NCBI RefSeq assembly: GCF_005405225.1
Contig: NZ_BJDQ01000004.1
Span: 62,001-126,000, forward strand
Direction: 5' to 3'
Origin: Enterococcus dongliensis
GTDB lineage: Bacteria > Bacillota > Bacilli > Lactobacillales > Enterococcaceae
Length of the DNA stretch: 64,000 bases
Below are positions 30,846 to 40,600 of this stretch, in pieces. Position 1 is the first letter of the stretch; each line of letters begins with the position of its first letter. The notes beneath the pieces are model-generated. The model did no database searches and was not told the DNA's origin. It was given only the letters and a program-made list of their open reading frames with translations. Both the position numbers and the translations under genes were made by a program.

Positions 30846-32111
30846 TCAACTAATTTGTTTCTTGCGATTGTTTCGCATAATCGCAATGGATTGTTTCAAT
30901 GCACTCAGTGTTCCGCCTTCACTATAAACTAAGACATTTGATTTATATAATTGGGCAGAAAAAATGGTTAACACACCGGTGAAAAGCACAAGAATTCCTA
31001 AAGAAATAAAAGCGCTAGCTATTGTCGTTGTACCCGAAGCTAATCGTATCGGCATACTGTAAGAAGACAAAAATGGGATGTAAGATGTTACTTTGATGAT
31101 CATGTTTGTTGGATCAGAAGTTCCTAAGATCAACCCCAGCATGTATCCTATCATCGAAAGATACATCACCGGTTGAATCGCTTTTGCCGTATCTTCCGGT
31201 TTGCTGACTAAAGAACCACACAATGCCGAAAGCACTGCATATAAGAAAATCCCAACCAACATGAACCCAGCAATAATCAGCACATTGCTGCCAAACAATG
31301 TCTTCAGTGAAACTGTTGCGAGCAAATCACTGACCATCGGAAGATCTTTGAACTGGCGATACCCCACAACTAGCGCGGCCCCATAAATCAATAATTGAGT
31401 CAATGCCACCAATAAAACACCTAATAATTTGCCGTAATAATGTGTTTTTGCCTTCATGCTTGAAAGAAGCACTTCCATGATTCGTGTCCCTTTTTCCGAA
31501 GCGATTTCTTGAGCAATGATAGAAGAATAACTCATTATAAAGACGAACATGACGATTGTCGTTAAGAAACTAAAAACAAACTGCGTCCCGGAATCCCCTT
31601 CAGCGCTTGTCATCTTACCATTTTCAAAGCTCACTTTTGTCGCTTTGAATTCAGCTGGTTCCATGACATTTTGAACTTGGGCAGTCGTCAAATTTAAGTG
31701 GCTTGCTCGAAGGGTCGTTTGCATGGAACTTAGGATTTGTTGCAAAGCCATTTCTGTTGATGTCCCCAGCGAAGCTCTACTATATAGTTTGCCAGAAATC
31801 TTATCTTCACTTGATTGCAATTTTAAATATGCATCGATCTTCTTATCTGCTAATTGCTTCTGAGCTGTTTTATCACTTGCTACAGCTTTGAACGTATAAT
31901 CTTTGTTTTTAGTTTCTGCTAACTGTTTTGCTACTGCTGGCTGATCACTAACAATTCCAATCTTATTGATTTCATTTGCATCACCAAAAAAATGTTGCGA
32001 TAAATAAAAAATCCCCATGACTAGAAAAGGTGCTAAAATCATGATTACAAACGCAGCTGATTTTACATTTTTCTTATAAACATCTTTGATAATAATACTT
32101 AGTTTATTCAT
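30846..32111 (-). CDS. ABC-2 type transporter permease (NatB/YhaP-like)
   Basis: Membrane component of an export ABC transporter, 421 aa. There is one N-terminal transmembrane helix (about 17-40), a large extracellular domain (about 45-175) and five to six C-terminal helices, with EKGTRIMEVLLSSM near 205-218, the conserved NatB/YhaP coupling segment. It overlaps the ATPase gene by 8 bases, so the two form a pair. The NatAB family is linked to Na+ export and the YhaQP pair to unknown cargo. The substrate is unknown. Confidence 0.87.
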   Translation of the reverse strand: MNKLSIIIKDVYKKNVKSAAFVIMILAPFLVMGIFYLSQHFFGDANEINKIGIVSDQPAVAKQLAETKNKDYTFKAVASDKTAQKQLADKKIDAYLKLQSSEDKISGKLYSRASLGTSTEMALQQILSSMQTTLRASHLNLTTAQVQNVMEPAEFKATKVSFENGKMTSAEGDSGTQFVFSFLTTIVMFVFIMSYSSIIAQEIASEKGTRIMEVLLSSMKAKTHYYGKLLGVLLVALTQLLIYGAALVVGYRQFKDLPMVSDLLATVSLKTLFGSNVLIIAGFMLVGIFLYAVLSALCGSLVSKPEDTAKAIQPVMYLSMIGYMLGLILGTSDPTNMIIKVTSYIPFLSSYSMPIRLASGTTTIASAFISLGILVLFTGVLTIFSAQLYKSNVLVYSEGGTLSALKQSIAIMRNNRKKQIS

Positions 32112-33003
32112 TTACAGCACCTGCTTTCCATTTGAAGATTTCTTCTAAAGTCGGCGGTTGTTGATTGAACATTGGGATGTAACCATCTTTAGTTGCTTTT
32201 GCAAAGATTGCTTGTCCCGCAGCAGGATCATCCAAAGTGATGTCAAAACTCCCATCTTCTTTTTCCCAGATTGAATGAACACCAGGAAAAGCACTTAATT
32301 CTTCTTTAGTTAAAGGCGCTTCTAAGTATAATTTACTGCGGCCAAAGTATTCACGAATTTCATGGACTTTTCCATTTAAAACAGTTTCGCCATTTCGTAA
32401 CATAATCAAATGATCACAGATTTTTTCAACATTGTCCATATTGTGACTAGAAAATATCACGCAAGAACCTTTCTTTTTTAATTCAATGATGCCGTTTTTT
32501 AGTAACTCAGCATTCACTGGATCTAGGCCGCTGAATGGTTCATCTAGAATCACTAATTTAGGTTCATGGATCAGTGTCGCAATCAGTTGGACTTTTTGCT
32601 GATTTCCTTTAGAAAGAGATTTTACTTTATCCGTTTTCTTTCCTTTGACTTGAAATTTTTCCATCCATTCATCAATTTTTGGCAGGATCTCTTGTTTATT
32701 TTTTCCTCGTAATGAAGAGAAAAAAAGCAATTGATCCTCGATAGTGACTTTGGGATACAAGCCACGTTCTTCTGGTAAATAACCAATCAGATCATAATCT
32801 TTTTCAGATAATTCATGACCATTCCACCAAACATTTCCAGAGTCTTTTGTTAAAAAATCTAAGATTAATCGAAATGTCGTGGTCTTGCCTGCACCGTTTT
32901 GTCCGATCAATCCTAAAATTTTTCCGTCTTCGATCGTGAAATTCAGATCATCTAACGCTTTATACGACCCAAAGCTTTTGCTTAAATGTTCTACTTGCAG
33001 CAT
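32104..33003 (-). CDS. ABC transporter ATP-binding protein (NatA/YhaQ-like)
   Basis: ATPase partner of the downstream permease, 299 aa. It has Walker A GQNGAGKTT near 34-42, Q-loop, signature LSKGNQQKV near 129-137, Walker B LVILDEPFSGLDP near 152-164, and an H-loop in SSHNMD near 185-190. The C-terminal 80 residues form the extra domain found in this export subfamily. It is co-transcribed with the HTH and membrane genes upstream (11 bases from the membrane protein gene). Confidence 0.92.
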   Translation of the reverse strand: MLQVEHLSKSFGSYKALDDLNFTIEDGKILGLIGQNGAGKTTTFRLILDFLTKDSGNVWWNGHELSEKDYDLIGYLPEERGLYPKVTIEDQLLFFSSLRGKNKQEILPKIDEWMEKFQVKGKKTDKVKSLSKGNQQKVQLIATLIHEPKLVILDEPFSGLDPVNAELLKNGIIELKKKGSCVIFSSHNMDNVEKICDHLIMLRNGETVLNGKVHEIREYFGRSKLYLEAPLTKEELSAFPGVHSIWEKEDGSFDITLDDPAAGQAIFAKATKDGYIPMFNQQPPTLEEIFKWKAGAVNE

Positions 33004-33014
33004 GTTCTCACTCC

Positions 33015-33482
33015 TTATAATTTTTTTCTAAAATAGACATAACAAATCAGATAACTGGTCAAAAATACGTATAACAAACTACTTGCTGTGAACATCAGAT
33101 TTTTTGAGATAAAACTGCCGATCAGACTTAAAAGTACTAGTACAGTTGCCATCACATAGCCGGTGATCTGTAATGCTTTACTCGCAATTTCTAAATTGCG
33201 TTCATCCGTTTTCGCAATACGTTGTTTTTTCAATTTTTCAGAATCATTCATGGCACGTCGATTTCTTATGATATAGATCATAAATACGACACTGAGTGAG
33301 AGAAAAAAGCCTAATAAAAAGCCCACAGCACGATCTTTGATCGCCAATTCATACCAAGTCGTTCCAACAAATAAAATCCCTGAACATGCCAACATAAAAA
33401 TGACAATCATTAAATAAATGAGGTTCTGTCTTTTTAGTTTTTTTCGATACTCCTGATCACTTTTAGTTGCTTCTTTGTTCAT
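33015..33482 (-). CDS. Four-helix membrane protein of an HTH-ABC operon
   Basis: 155-aa protein, family not recognised with certainty. A charged cytoplasmic N terminus (1-20) precedes two hydrophobic segments (about 22-44 and 52-70), a basic cytoplasmic loop (RNRRAMNDSEKLKKQRIAKTDERN, about 73-96) and two more (about 103-124 and 128-150). Its ATG overlaps the stop of the HTH gene (ATGA type), so translation is coupled. Placement suggests a sensor or accessory role for the ABC exporter; that is inference. Confidence 0.75.
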   Translation of the reverse strand: MNKEATKSDQEYRKKLKRQNLIYLMIVIFMLACSGILFVGTTWYELAIKDRAVGFLLGFFLSLSVVFMIYIIRNRRAMNDSEKLKKQRIAKTDERNLEIASKALQITGYVMATVLVLLSLIGSFISKNLMFTASSLLYVFLTSYLICYVYFRKKL

Positions 33483-33685
33483 TTCTCATCCTCCCCATCA
33501 AAAATAAATACCTCTTCAATCGTTAAGTCAAAAAAACGAGCGATTTTATAAGCCAAGATCAAAGAGGCATTGTAACGACCGCTTTCTAGTGAAATGATTG
33601 TTTGTCTAGTCACTTCTAATTCTTGTGCTAAATCACTTTGAGTCATTTTACGTTCTTTTCGAAGTTTTTGAATTCGATTTTGCAT
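33479..33685 (-). CDS. Small Cro/XRE-type transcriptional regulator
   Basis: 68-aa single-domain HTH regulator (MQNRIQKLRKERKMTQSDLAQELEVTRQTI...) in the YozG-like group that usually sits in front of an integral membrane protein gene. I chose ATG 33685 because GAGGGG lies five bases upstream; the frame opens at 33712, inside the promoter. The HTH spans about 14-36 (QSDLAQELEVTRQTIISLESG). A 22-bp near-palindrome overlaps the promoter directly ahead of it and is a candidate autoregulatory operator. Confidence 0.9.
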   Translation of the reverse strand: MQNRIQKLRKERKMTQSDLAQELEVTRQTIISLESGRYNASLILAYKIARFFDLTIEEVFIFDGEDEK

Positions 33686-33698
33686 GCGATCCCCTCTT

Positions 33699-33729
33699 AA
33701 TGTATAGTACACTTTACATTATTTGACAA
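33699..33729 (-). promoter_or_regulatory. HTH-ABC operon promoter with dyad operator
   Basis: Minus-strand TTGTCA (33724-33729), 17-base spacer, TATACA (33701-33706). A dyad AATGTA-n-AGT-nn-ACT-n-TACATT covers 33699-33720, that is, the -10 box and most of the spacer. The transcript leader would be only about 10-15 bases. Confidence 0.75.
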
Positions 33730-33736
33730 AAGTATA

Positions 33737-33771
33737 GCATCCTTTACTTTTTATGTAAAGGATGCTATTTT
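33737..33771 (-). terminator. uvrC terminator
   Basis: A 15-bp stem (ATAGCATCCTTTACA-type arm and its complement around ATAAAAAG) immediately after the uvrC stop, followed on the minus strand by ACTTTTGTC. The weak T run suggests incomplete termination. Confidence 0.7.
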
Positions 33772-35546
33772 CATTTTTCTTTCAGCTGTTTATAGGTATT
33801 TTCCGCAACTGCTCTTGGCAAGCCGATTTTTTGTAATTCATCAATCGAAGCCGCTTGAATATTTTTCAATGATTTGAACTCTTTTAACAGCAATTTCTTG
33901 CGTTTAGGACCTAATCCGTCGATATGATCTAACTTCGAAGCAAAACTATTCTTGCTGCGTAATTGGCGATGAAAAGTTATCGCAAAACGATGGACCTCGT
34001 CTTGGATTCGTTGCAATAAGAAAAATTCTTGCGAGTTCCGTTCCAAAGGTACTACGTCTAACCCTGAGCCAAAAAGCAACTCGCTTGTTTTATGTTTATC
34101 ATCTTTAGCCAAACCGGCAATCGGAATATCAATCCCCAATTGGTTGGCTAAAACGTCTTTAGCAACATCTACTTGTCCTTTTCCTCCATCAATCACGATT
34201 AAATCTGGAAAGGGCAGTCCCTCTTTTAAGACGCGTGAGTATCGACGATAAATGACTTCCCGCATCGAAGCATAGTCATCTGGTCCTTTGACCGTTTTGA
34301 TTTTGTACTTACGGTATTCTTTCTTCGCGGGTTTTCCATCAATAAAAACTACCATCGCAGAAACTGGATCTGTCCCCATAATGTTAGAATTATCAAAAGC
34401 TTCAATCCGAATCGGAGCAGGTATATTCATTGCATCTCCCAATTTTTCGACTGCACCGATCGTGCGGGCTTCACTGCGACCAATCAAATCAAATTTTTCA
34501 TTCAATGCAACTTGAGCATTTTTTCCAGCTAACTTAACTAACTTTTTCTTTTCTCCACGTTGCGGCTGCAAAACCTTCGTCGCTAACAAGGCTTCAACAC
34601 TTGGTTTATCGATGTTATCTGGAATCAAGACCTCTTTAGGAATAAAATGTTCATTTTCTTGATAGAATTGACCAATATATGTTAAGAAATCTTCTTCCGC
34701 AGCATTATAAAATGGGAACATCGAAACGTCTCGTTCAATCAATTTTCCTTGCCGAACAAAAAAGACTTGGACACACATCCATCCTTTATCTGTCGCATAA
34801 CCAAAAATATCACGATCAATCAAATCTGTCGTGGTCATTTTTTGTTTTGTCATGACCGTCTCGATTGCTTTGATTTGATCTCGATATTCAGCAGCTTTTT
34901 CAAATTCCATATCGGCAGCTGCCTGATTCATTTTTTCTTGCAGCTGCTCTTGAATTTCTGAATGACCGCCAGTTAGAAATTGTTTGATTTCTTCTACCAT
35001 ATCCTTATAAACTTGTGGATCGACATGGAAGGCATATGGGCAAAGACATTGGCCAAGATGGTAGTAAAGACACGGAGTCTTTTGCGATGGCTTGCACTTG
35101 CGCAGTGGAAACAATCGATCCAATAATTTTTTCGTTTCATTAGCCGCATTCACATCTGGATACGGACCAAAATAATGAGCCTTGTCCTTTAAGACTTTCC
35201 GCGTAATCATCAAACGTGGGTATTTCTCATTAGTAATTTTTAAAAAAGGATACGTCTTATCATCTTTCAACATGATATTGTACTTAGGATCATTTTTTTT
35301 GATCAAATTAATCTCAAGTAGCAAAGCTTCGATATTGGATTCTGTGACGATATATTCAAAATCCACGATTTCACTGACTAACCGTTCTGTTTTTGTATTG
35401 TGGCTGCCTGTGAAATAAGAGCGGACTCTATTTTTTAGGATCTTCGCTTTTCCAACATAAATAATCGTGCCATTTTTGTCTTTCATCAAATAACAGCCCG
35501 GTTGATCAGGTAAGAGCGCTAATTTATTTTTGATACGTTCATTCAT
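33771..35546 (-). CDS. uvrC: Excinuclease ABC subunit C
   Basis: Makes both incisions in nucleotide excision repair with UvrA and UvrB. The start is ATG 35546 (591 aa, [21 protein letters not shown]); the frame is open 23 codons further, but homologues begin here. It has a GIY-YIG nuclease domain (about 12-95, [18 protein letters not shown]), a Cys-rich cluster [17 protein letters not shown] near 156-172, a UVR domain near 200-235 ([20 protein letters not shown]), an RNase H-like endonuclease core and a C-terminal helix-hairpin-helix pair. It follows trxA. Confidence 0.96.
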   Translation of the reverse strand: MNERIKNKLALLPDQPGCYLMKDKNGTIIYVGKAKILKNRVRSYFTGSHNTKTERLVSEIVDFEYIVTESNIEALLLEINLIKKNDPKYNIMLKDDKTYPFLKITNEKYPRLMITRKVLKDKAHYFGPYPDVNAANETKKLLDRLFPLRKCKPSQKTPCLYYHLGQCLCPYAFHVDPQVYKDMVEEIKQFLTGGHSEIQEQLQEKMNQAAADMEFEKAAEYRDQIKAIETVMTKQKMTTTDLIDRDIFGYATDKGWMCVQVFFVRQGKLIERDVSMFPFYNAAEEDFLTYIGQFYQENEHFIPKEVLIPDNIDKPSVEALLATKVLQPQRGEKKKLVKLAGKNAQVALNEKFDLIGRSEARTIGAVEKLGDAMNIPAPIRIEAFDNSNIMGTDPVSAMVVFIDGKPAKKEYRKYKIKTVKGPDDYASMREVIYRRYSRVLKEGLPFPDLIVIDGGKGQVDVAKDVLANQLGIDIPIAGLAKDDKHKTSELLFGSGLDVVPLERNSQEFFLLQRIQDEVHRFAITFHRQLRSKNSFASKLDHIDGLGPKRKKLLLKEFKSLKNIQAASIDELQKIGLPRAVAENTYKQLKEK

Positions 35547-35664
35547 AGGTTGCTTCCCTTCACCACTAGCACGTTTGCTATTTTGATTATTGATCGTTTG
35601 CTTAAATAGAAACATTCACCTGAAGCTAGCGGTTTGTTTTACAAAAAATATTTATCTGACAAAA

Positions 35665-35686
35665 AAGCTGGACATAAAGTCCAGCT
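35665..35686 (-). terminator. trxA terminator
   Basis: AGCTGGAC / GTCCAGCT stem followed by a T6 run on the minus strand, just after the trxA stop. Confidence 0.88.
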
Positions 35687-35694
35687 CGATCTTC

Positions 35695-36009
35695 TTACAT
35701 ATGAGCTTGAATAAGCTCTTTTAATTGATCTTTCGTGTGAACACCAATCACCTTATCTACCACTTGTCCATCTTTTTTCAAAACAAGTGTTGGGATACTC
35801 ATGATTCCAAATGATGCTGGTGTTTCTGGATTTTCATCTACATCCATTTTTACAACTCTGAATTCATCTTCATCATATTCCTCAGACAATTGTTCTAAAA
35901 TCGGTGCTTGCATCCGACATGGACCACACCATGTTGCCCAAAAATCGATCAAAACAAGTCCGTTATCTGTTTCTTCTTTAAATGTTTTATCGGTAACTAC
36001 TTGTGACAT
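35695..36009 (-). CDS. trxA: Thioredoxin
   Basis: 104-aa cytosolic thiol-disulfide oxidoreductase with the classic WCGPC active site at 27-31, buried Asp in LIDFWA (near 22) and the cis-Pro motif SIPTLVL near 72-78. The length is that of canonical TrxA. AGGAGG precedes ATG. An extended -10 box (TGCTATACT, 36073-36081) lies about 64 bases upstream, and a terminator follows, so it is probably transcribed alone although mutS2 lies directly upstream. Confidence 0.97.
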   Translation of the reverse strand: MSQVVTDKTFKEETDNGLVLIDFWATWCGPCRMQAPILEQLSEEYDEDEFRVVKMDVDENPETPASFGIMSIPTLVLKKDGQVVDKVIGVHTKDQLKELIQAHM

Positions 36010-36072
36010 TGAGATTCCTCCTATATTGATTTAGATACTTTGTAAACAAGTATCTGTTCTCTTGATGAAACT

Positions 36073-36081
36073 AGTATAGCA
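36073..36081 (-). promoter_or_regulatory. trxA extended -10 promoter
   Basis: Minus-strand TGCTATACT between mutS2 and trxA; no good -35 is visible. Confidence 0.5.
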
Positions 36082-36123
36082 TGCACGCTTTTTCTGCGCT
36101 ACTCTTCTGCTTACACTTGTAAA

Positions 36124-38484
36124 CTATTTAAATGTTACTACGGTTGCTCCGCTGCCGCCCTGATTTGCTGGAGCAAATTCAAAGTTTTTGACATTACGAT
36201 TATTTTTTAGATATTCCGTGATTCCTTTGCGTAAGGCGCCTGTTCCTTTACCATGGATAATCCGTACTTGCGCAAAATTCGCCAATAAAGCCGCATCGAT
36301 ATATTGATCTACTTCAGCAAGTGCTTCTTCATAACGTTTTCCCCGCAAATCTAATTCGGGTTTTACTCGTGCGCTGGCTCCTCGTTGGACACCAGTGACT
36401 ACGCGTTGTTTTGGCTCTTCTACCGGTGTCGTCAAGGTCATATCCTCTTCTGAAACCGTCATTTTTAAAATTCCCAGTTGAACTTGCCATTCACCATCGC
36501 CGACTTTTTGGATCAATGTTCCTCTTTGACCATAAGTTTCTACGATGACTTCATCATTTGGCTTGAATTGTTTTTTTGCTTTTGCTTTTTGCAAAATTTT
36601 ATTTTTCTTTAATTGTTCGTCTTGTTTCAAATCTGCCAATTGAGTTTTTGCATCGATCAATTGATGTTCTTTCACATTTCCTTGACCTGTCAGTTGCATT
36701 TGACGAATCTCTTTGATGATTTTTTCAGCCTTTTCTTGCGCATCATTAACAATCGTATTGGCTTTTTTACGTGCTTTCTCCATTTCTTGTTCTCGTTCGT
36801 CAAAGAAATAAGAATACGCATTTTTTAAATCACGGTATACTTTTTCTGATTCATCTACATAATGACGGATTTCTAAGTATTCTGTCTCAGTTGCTTTTCG
36901 CTGATTTTCTAAATCTGCAATCATTTCATTTAAGTCTTGGCTTTCTTCATCGATGATCTGCTTTGCACTTTCAATCACTAGCGGATCCAATCCGAGTCGA
37001 CGAGATATCTCAAAAGCATTACTGCGTCCAGGGACACCAATCAATAGACGATAGGTTGGACTTAGTGTATCTACATCAAATTCCATACTAGCATTGATTG
37101 TATTTGAACGATTGTACCCATAGATTTTCAATTCCGGGTAATGCGTCGTCGCCATGACATAAGCTGATTTTGCACCTACTGCATCTAAGATTGCTATCGC
37201 TAAAGCCGCACCTTCTTGCGGATCAGTTCCGGCACCGAGTTCATCAAATAATACCAAACTTCGTTCATCGATTTTATCTAAGATTGATACGATGTTCGTC
37301 ATATGTGAGGAGAACGTTGATAAACTTTGTTCGATCGATTGTTCATCACCGATATCTGCAAAGACCTCTTTAAAAATGCCCATCTCACTTTCTTCTGCCA
37401 CCGGTAAAGGAAATCCTGATTGTCCCATCAGTTGCAATAAACCTAACGTTTTTAACGAGATGGTCTTCCCACCAGTATTTGGCCCAGTGACGACGACTGC
37501 TTGAAAATCTTGCCCAATCATCAAATCATTTGCTACTGCTTTCTCCTGGTCCAATAATGGATGACGTGCTTGTTTGAAAAAGACATGATTTTCTTGGTTG
37601 ATCTGTGGTACCACCGCTTTTAATGTCTTAGCAAAACGGGCCTTTGCATTCATTAAATCAAAGCGGCCTAAAACATAGGCATTGTGTAAAATATCTTTTC
37701 GTGGTGCTACTAATTCAGCGGATAATTCAGCTAAAATCCGTTCAATTTCAGTTCGCTCTGCAATCTGTTGTTGACGCAGACGATTGTTTAATTCTACGAT
37801 TTGTTTCGGTTCCATAAACAAGGTTTGGCCAGAAGCACTCTGATCGTGTACTACTCCACCAAAAATCCCGCGATATTCTTGCTTAACTGGAATAACATAG
37901 CGATCATTTCTCATGGTGATCAAACTATCGCTTAAATATTTGGCATTTTTTCCACGAATCAACCCATCTAATTGCTCACGAATTGTTTGTTCACTGCGCC
38001 GAATTTGGCTGCGAATCGTTCGTAATTCTGTAGAAGCTTCATCTCGTACACGACCATCTTCTTCTACCGAGCGACGTAGTTTCCCACTTAATTCAGGCAA
38101 TGTTGTCAATTGTTCTTCCCAAAAATACAGACGGAGAAATTCCAACTCACTGTCTTTTAAATCATCAATAAAACGAACCAATTCGCTCGTCGTCGAAAGA
38201 ACCCGGGACACTTCAGCTAATTCTAAACCATTCAAATTCGCTCCGATTTCGATCCGTTTCATATGTGGTTTGATATTAGTCAATTTAGGAATAGGGAGTC
38301 CGCCACGCAAACGTTGCACTTTCATTCCGTCTTCCGTCTCGTCTAGCCATGATTGAACAATCGCTTCTTCACTAGAAGGTACCAATTGATGGATTTCTTC
38401 TTCTCCTTGTTCAGTCGTTAAAAACTGCTGAATCATTTTCTTAACTTGTTCAAACTCTAATGTGTTTAAGATTCGTTCATTCAT
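36124..38484 (-). CDS. mutS2: Endonuclease MutS2
   Basis: Smr-domain MutS homologue that acts on recombination intermediates and, in Firmicutes, in rescue of collided ribosomes (RqcU activity). The 786-aa protein has core and lever helices (about 1-310), the ATPase domain with Walker A GPNTGGKT near 335-342 and Walker B LVLFDELGAGTDP near 407-419, a clamp/coiled coil (about 515-640), and a C-terminal Smr domain (about 710-786) starting LDLRGKRYEEA and containing IIHGKGTGALRKG. It is followed by trxA and preceded by cvpA. Confidence 0.96.
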   Translation of the reverse strand: MNERILNTLEFEQVKKMIQQFLTTEQGEEEIHQLVPSSEEAIVQSWLDETEDGMKVQRLRGGLPIPKLTNIKPHMKRIEIGANLNGLELAEVSRVLSTTSELVRFIDDLKDSELEFLRLYFWEEQLTTLPELSGKLRRSVEEDGRVRDEASTELRTIRSQIRRSEQTIREQLDGLIRGKNAKYLSDSLITMRNDRYVIPVKQEYRGIFGGVVHDQSASGQTLFMEPKQIVELNNRLRQQQIAERTEIERILAELSAELVAPRKDILHNAYVLGRFDLMNAKARFAKTLKAVVPQINQENHVFFKQARHPLLDQEKAVANDLMIGQDFQAVVVTGPNTGGKTISLKTLGLLQLMGQSGFPLPVAEESEMGIFKEVFADIGDEQSIEQSLSTFSSHMTNIVSILDKIDERSLVLFDELGAGTDPQEGAALAIAILDAVGAKSAYVMATTHYPELKIYGYNRSNTINASMEFDVDTLSPTYRLLIGVPGRSNAFEISRRLGLDPLVIESAKQIIDEESQDLNEMIADLENQRKATETEYLEIRHYVDESEKVYRDLKNAYSYFFDEREQEMEKARKKANTIVNDAQEKAEKIIKEIRQMQLTGQGNVKEHQLIDAKTQLADLKQDEQLKKNKILQKAKAKKQFKPNDEVIVETYGQRGTLIQKVGDGEWQVQLGILKMTVSEEDMTLTTPVEEPKQRVVTGVQRGASARVKPELDLRGKRYEEALAEVDQYIDAALLANFAQVRIIHGKGTGALRKGITEYLKNNRNVKNFEFAPANQGGSGATVVTFK

Positions 38485-38507
38485 TTTTTCACCTTCTATA
38501 CATAAAT

Positions 38508-38541
38508 AAACCGAAACCTGTCAAACAGCGTCCCGGTTTTT
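38508..38541 (-). terminator. Possible terminator between cvpA and mutS2
   Basis: Minus-strand AAACCG / CGGTTT arms around a 20-base partly paired loop in the 61-base gap, with a short T-rich tail. It is weaker than the other terminators here. Confidence 0.4.
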
Positions 38542-38545
38542 TACT

Positions 38546-39094
38546 TTATCCAATAATTTTTGTGACCCATAGATTGTCAAACTGCGAACTCAAAAACAGT
38601 GAGTGCTCAATGATGAAACGAGCCAATCTGCTACCTGCTAACTGATTTTGAACCAAAGCCATCGGTACGAAACTAATAAGTTTCAAAAGCAGAAAAATAG
38701 CCACGTAACAAATAATCACCTGTAAAATCCCAGCGACTAATCCATCATATTGCGGAATAGCAACTTTAAAGAGCAGATTTTTGAAAAAAATCGCAATCAA
38801 ATGAGTCACTAGCCAACCAGCAACTAAAATCATCACAAACGCGACACCCGCATAAAAGGATTTATCTAGATTGAACGCTTGTTCAACAGAATAATAGACC
38901 ATTTTAGATTCATCAGTAACGGATGGATAAGGTACGAATAAATCTAAATGGGACCCCAATCCCTGATAAAATATTCTTGCAACGATAAACGAGAGTAAAT
39001 ACCCGATAGAAAACACAAGCTGGTAGGCAACGCCTCGGCGATAACCAACGTAAAAAGATAGCAGTAATGCAAATAAAATTATCAATGTTAACAT
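38546..39094 (-). CDS. cvpA: CvpA family membrane protein
   Basis: 182-aa polytopic protein of the colicin V production family. The role is not established in Gram-positives; in E. coli it affects envelope integrity and purF expression. I chose ATG 39094 because GAGGG lies six bases upstream; a GTG 12 bases earlier lacks a ribosome site. Four hydrophobic segments are seen (about 1-25, 65-90, 95-125 and 125-145), with GYRRGVAYQLV near 17-27 at the first loop. It starts 13 bases after zapA. Confidence 0.88.
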   Translation of the reverse strand: MLTLIILFALLLSFYVGYRRGVAYQLVFSIGYLLSFIVARIFYQGLGSHLDLFVPYPSVTDESKMVYYSVEQAFNLDKSFYAGVAFVMILVAGWLVTHLIAIFFKNLLFKVAIPQYDGLVAGILQVIICYVAIFLLLKLISFVPMALVQNQLAGSRLARFIIEHSLFLSSQFDNLWVTKIIG

Positions 39095-39106
39095 AATATC
39101 CCTCAC

Positions 39107-39541
39107 TTATTTATTTGCCGCTCTTTTTTGAATCTCACGCTTTCGATTCTCATTAACGATCTGCTGCGCTTCCACGTGATCTCGGATTGGAACATCTTCT
39201 TTTCCGTTTTTCCGCATGATTTCCTTTGCTTCGGCTTCAATGGCTTCGATCTTTTTTATACGATTTTCTAATTCCAAATTATGGGCTGTTTGCCCATCAA
39301 GTGTAAGTTGCTGTTTTTCTAATTTTATTAAGGCCCCTTGCTTTTTCAACTGATCTGAGATTGCGTTGATCGCCAGTAACATCGCGGCTTTTTCTGGCGT
39401 GATCTCTGGAGACAGCGATAGAATTTCTTCTAACTGTTCATTGACCAATGCGGTCACCATATCCATATGTTGCTTGGATTCCTGTCCAATGATAGTATAA
39501 GTCTGACCGGCAACGATTGCCTTATAGCGATTTTGCGCCAT
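39107..39541 (-). CDS. zapA: Cell division protein ZapA
   Basis: FtsZ-associated factor that bundles protofilaments at the Z ring. The start is ATG 39541 (144 aa), with AGGAAGG nine bases upstream; a TTG three codons earlier lies inside the ribosome-site spacing. The N-terminal globular domain (about 1-50, RYKAIVAGQTYTIIGQESKQHMDMV) is diagnostic. The C-terminal half is a coiled coil (about 70-135). It is the first gene of a zapA-cvpA-mutS2 unit, divergent from rnhC, an order common in Firmicutes. Confidence 0.93.
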   Translation of the reverse strand: MAQNRYKAIVAGQTYTIIGQESKQHMDMVTALVNEQLEEILSLSPEITPEKAAMLLAINAISDQLKKQGALIKLEKQQLTLDGQTAHNLELENRIKKIEAIEAEAKEIMRKNGKEDVPIRDHVEAQQIVNENRKREIQKRAANK

Positions 39542-39674
39542 ATCGATCAACCTTCCTAAAACGATTTTTTAATATTTCGGTAACAAAAACACTAATATAT
39601 TATATGCTAAAATCTTTGATATGTACAACTTTCATCAATTAAAAGCGAATTAACTTAAAGAAAAGAGAAAAAAT

Positions 39675-40577
39675 ATGAGTTCTGCTGTTTTAAAATTATC
39701 AAAAACTGACATCCAAAAACTAAAAAATTACTACTCTGACTATTTATTAAACAAAAACGTCCCTTATAGTGAATTTTCTGCGAAAAAAAACGGCGTCAAT
39801 ATTACTGCCTATACTTCTGGTAAAGTGTTGTTCCAAGGAAATAATGCCGAACAAGAAGCGGCTCGGTGGGGAAAAACTGATCCTACAACTGCGAAAAAAA
39901 GCAGTACGTTACCAAAAGACTTTGCTTCTTTGGCTGTTCTTGGTAGTGATGAAGTAGGCAACGGAAGCTATTTTGGTCCTTTATGTGTTTGTGCAGCCTA
40001 TGCAGATAAAGAGCATCTTGCTGACTTGCGACAACTCGGTGTCAAAGACTCAAAAATGTTGACTGACAGTCAGATTCGCGCAATGGCAGTGAAAATCAAA
40101 GAATTAATCCCATTTAAACTTTTAGTCGTCAATCCAGAAAAATACAATGCAATCCAGCCTCAATACAATGCGGTCCGGATGAAAGTCGCTCTGCATAATC
40201 AAGCGATTCGTCTTTTGCTGGAACAAATTAGTCCAACAAAACCTGATGCAATCTTGATCGATCAATTTACTTCAGAAGCAAATTATCTGAAATATGTGAA
40301 ACAAGAAGCCCAACGTGTAGAACAAAAAATTTATTTTGTCACCAAAGGCGAACAGTATCACCTTTCCGTTGCAGCGGCTTCGATTATCAGTCGTGCAAGT
40401 TTTTTAGAAGAACTCGATAAAGCCTCTTTAGAATTAGGAACGAAGGTTCCATCTGGTGCTGGCAGATCTTCTGACGAGTTAGCTGCGAAATTATTACGTC
40501 AAGGCGGAATCGCCTTACTAAATAAATATGCTAAATTACACTTTGCAAATACAGAAAAGGCGAAAAAACTGATTTAA
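39675..40577 (+). CDS. rnhC: Ribonuclease HIII
   Basis: Type 2 RNase H that degrades the RNA strand of RNA-DNA hybrids. The 300-aa protein has a TBP-like N-terminal substrate-binding domain (about 1-80) and an RNase H fold with the active site SDEVGNGSYFGPL (Asp92, Glu93), a third acidic residue in DAILIDQF near 195-202 and VAAASIISRASFL near 234-246. The N-terminal extension and the DEVG rather than DEAG motif favour HIII over HII. It is divergent from zapA. Confidence 0.94.
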   Translation: MSSAVLKLSKTDIQKLKNYYSDYLLNKNVPYSEFSAKKNGVNITAYTSGKVLFQGNNAEQEAARWGKTDPTTAKKSSTLPKDFASLAVLGSDEVGNGSYFGPLCVCAAYADKEHLADLRQLGVKDSKMLTDSQIRAMAVKIKELIPFKLLVVNPEKYNAIQPQYNAVRMKVALHNQAIRLLLEQISPTKPDAILIDQFTSEANYLKYVKQEAQRVEQKIYFVTKGEQYHLSVAAASIISRASFLEELDKASLELGTKVPSGAGRSSDELAAKLLRQGGIALLNKYAKLHFANTEKAKKLI

Positions 40578-40600
40578 CCCAAAGTATGATTCAAAATGAA

